In this document: one piece after another, positions 6,540 to 7,192 of the stretch
Layout of the letters: each line of letters opens with the position of its first letter
Numbering within the stretch: the first letter of the stretch is position 1
Source: an uncultured Clostridia bacterium
GTDB lineage: Bacteria; Bacillota; Clostridia; Oscillospirales; Oscillospiraceae
Assembly: GCA_945635805.1 (NCBI GenBank)
Contig: CALZCW010000029.1
Coordinates: forward strand, 1-7,192
Length of the DNA: 7,192 nucleotides
Reading direction: 5' to 3'
Notes under the pieces: generated by a model
What the model saw: the letters and a program-made list of their open reading frames with translations, nothing else
What the model was told of the DNA's origin: nothing
The model's database searches: none
Made by a program: the position numbers and the translations under genes

Positions 6540-7192
6540 ATGAGAGAACAACTGGAACAGATCAAAACCAGCGCTCTGGCCGCCATGCGTAAGGCTGCGG
6601 ACCTGGTATCGCTGGACAGTGTGCGCGTCAATGTTCTTGGCAAAAAGGGCGAGTTGACGGCACTCCTGAAGCAGATGGGCAAGCTGTCGGCCGAGGAGCG
6701 TCCCGTCATGGGTCAGCTTGCCAACAGCGTCCGCGCCGAGCTGGAAAAGCGTCTGGAGGAACGGAAAACGGAACTGGAGGCCGCCGCTCTGGAGGCGCGT
6801 CTTGCTGCTGAGGCCGTCGACGTGACCATTCCCGGAAAGACTGTGGACCTGGGCCACCAGCACCCCATGAACAAAGTGCTGCAGGAGGTCAAAGAGATCT
6901 TCATCGGCATGGGCTACACCATCGTTGACGGCCCCGAGGTGGAGGAAGCCGCCTACAATTTCACCCGTCTGAACATCGAGGAGGGTCATCCCTCCCGCGA
7001 CCGTTCCGATACCTTCTATTTTGACGATGATGACAGCGTCCTGCTGCGCACCCAGACCAGCCCCATGCAGATTCGCGTCATGGAGCATCAGCAGCCGCCC
7101 ATCCGTATTCTGGCTCCCGGCCGTGTCTTCCGCAAGGATGAGGCCGACGCCACCCACTCCCCCATGTTCCACCAGATCGAGGGTCTGGTGGT
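6540..7192 (+). CDS. pheS: Phenylalanyl-tRNA synthetase alpha subunit (3' truncated by window)
   Basis: The open frame starts at the ATG at 6540 with AAGGAG 7 nt upstream and runs off the right edge after 217 codons; family length is about 330-345. The product, paired with PheT, charges tRNA-Phe in the cytoplasm. Residues 1-90 form the N-terminal tRNA-binding coiled-coil arm (heptad-like, ending RLEERKTELEAAALEARLAA). The catalytic core begins at about 104. Visible motifs are LGHQHP (104-109), GPEVEEAAYNF (131-141), GHPSRDRSDTFYF (149-161), LLRTQTSPMQIR (168-179) and the class II motif 2 region GRVFRKDEADATHSPMFHQIEG (194-215; start GRVFRKDE). No defect is visible. pheT would be expected next, outside the window. 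Expression is controlled by the upstream T-box. Confidence 0.97.
   Translation, partial: MREQLEQIKTSALAAMRKAADLVSLDSVRVNVLGKKGELTALLKQMGKLSAEERPVMGQLANSVRAELEKRLEERKTELEAAALEARLAAEAVDVTIPGKTVDLGHQHPMNKVLQEVKEIFIGMGYTIVDGPEVEEAAYNFTRLNIEEGHPSRDRSDTFYFDDDDSVLLRTQTSPMQIRVMEHQQPPIRILAPGRVFRKDEADATHSPMFHQIEGLV

Noticed and set aside
7044..7085. PheS LLRTQTSP, thought at first to be a His-to-Gln change at the phenylalanine site
   Set aside because: RTQTS is also the E. coli PheS sequence, so glutamine here is a normal family variant.
6504..7172. 222-codon minus-strand frame opposite pheS and the T-box terminator
   Set aside because: The real gene is pheS on the plus strand, open to the window edge with clear family motifs and an AAGGAG site. 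The reverse frame has no family features.

Overview
The window reads as a chromosomal segment of a GC-rich Clostridia-type Firmicute, most likely a gut Oscillospiraceae/Ruminococcaceae relative. The evidence is the combination of a T-box-controlled pheS, a MazF/NdoA toxin next to alanine racemase, an SLH-anchored surface deacetylase, strong AGGAGG-like ribosome binding sites, and sigma-A promoters embedded as AT-rich islands in GC-rich DNA. The assignment below family level is inference. I see no phage, insertion sequence, CRISPR array, tRNA or rRNA gene.

Layout, right to left on the minus strand: a strong promoter (6192-6219) drives nnrD (NAD(P)H-hydrate dehydratase), then a small lipoprotein in the position held by YdcC in Bacillus and, next to alr2, by GerS in C. 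difficile, then alr (alanine racemase) and ndoA/mazF (mRNA interferase). These are followed by an unrecognised 195-residue protein, a secreted SLH-anchored polysaccharide deacetylase, and thrH (phosphoserine phosphatase / homoserine phosphotransferase family). Spacing is tight from nnrD to alr (16 and 10 nt). ndoA follows alr after about 120 nt containing a hairpin. The unknown gene follows ndoA after a 52-nt gap holding a long hairpin that includes its ribosome binding site, and it overlaps the deacetylase gene by 110 nt. thrH has its own near-consensus promoter and a strong bidirectional terminator at 47-91.

On the plus strand, divergent from nnrD, a weaker extended -10 promoter leads into a T-box riboswitch (about 6276-6513). 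Its deduced specifier codon is UUC (Phe) and its tRNA-acceptor-binding bulge is UGGU. It controls pheS, the phenylalanyl-tRNA synthetase alpha subunit, which runs off the right edge. The 371-nt gap 6169-6539 is therefore fully regulatory: two back-to-back promoters plus the T-box leader.

Functionally, alr supplies D-alanine for peptidoglycan, the deacetylase acts on cell-surface glycan, and the lipoprotein is probably envelope- or spore-related, so the middle of the leftward cluster has a cell-wall theme. nnrD is metabolite repair, ndoA is RNA-level growth control, and thrH is amino-acid metabolism. This is mostly a known conserved neighbourhood. The least explained parts are the unrecognised gene with its sequestered ribosome binding site and long overlap, the toxin with no visible antitoxin, and the short alr-linked lipoprotein.
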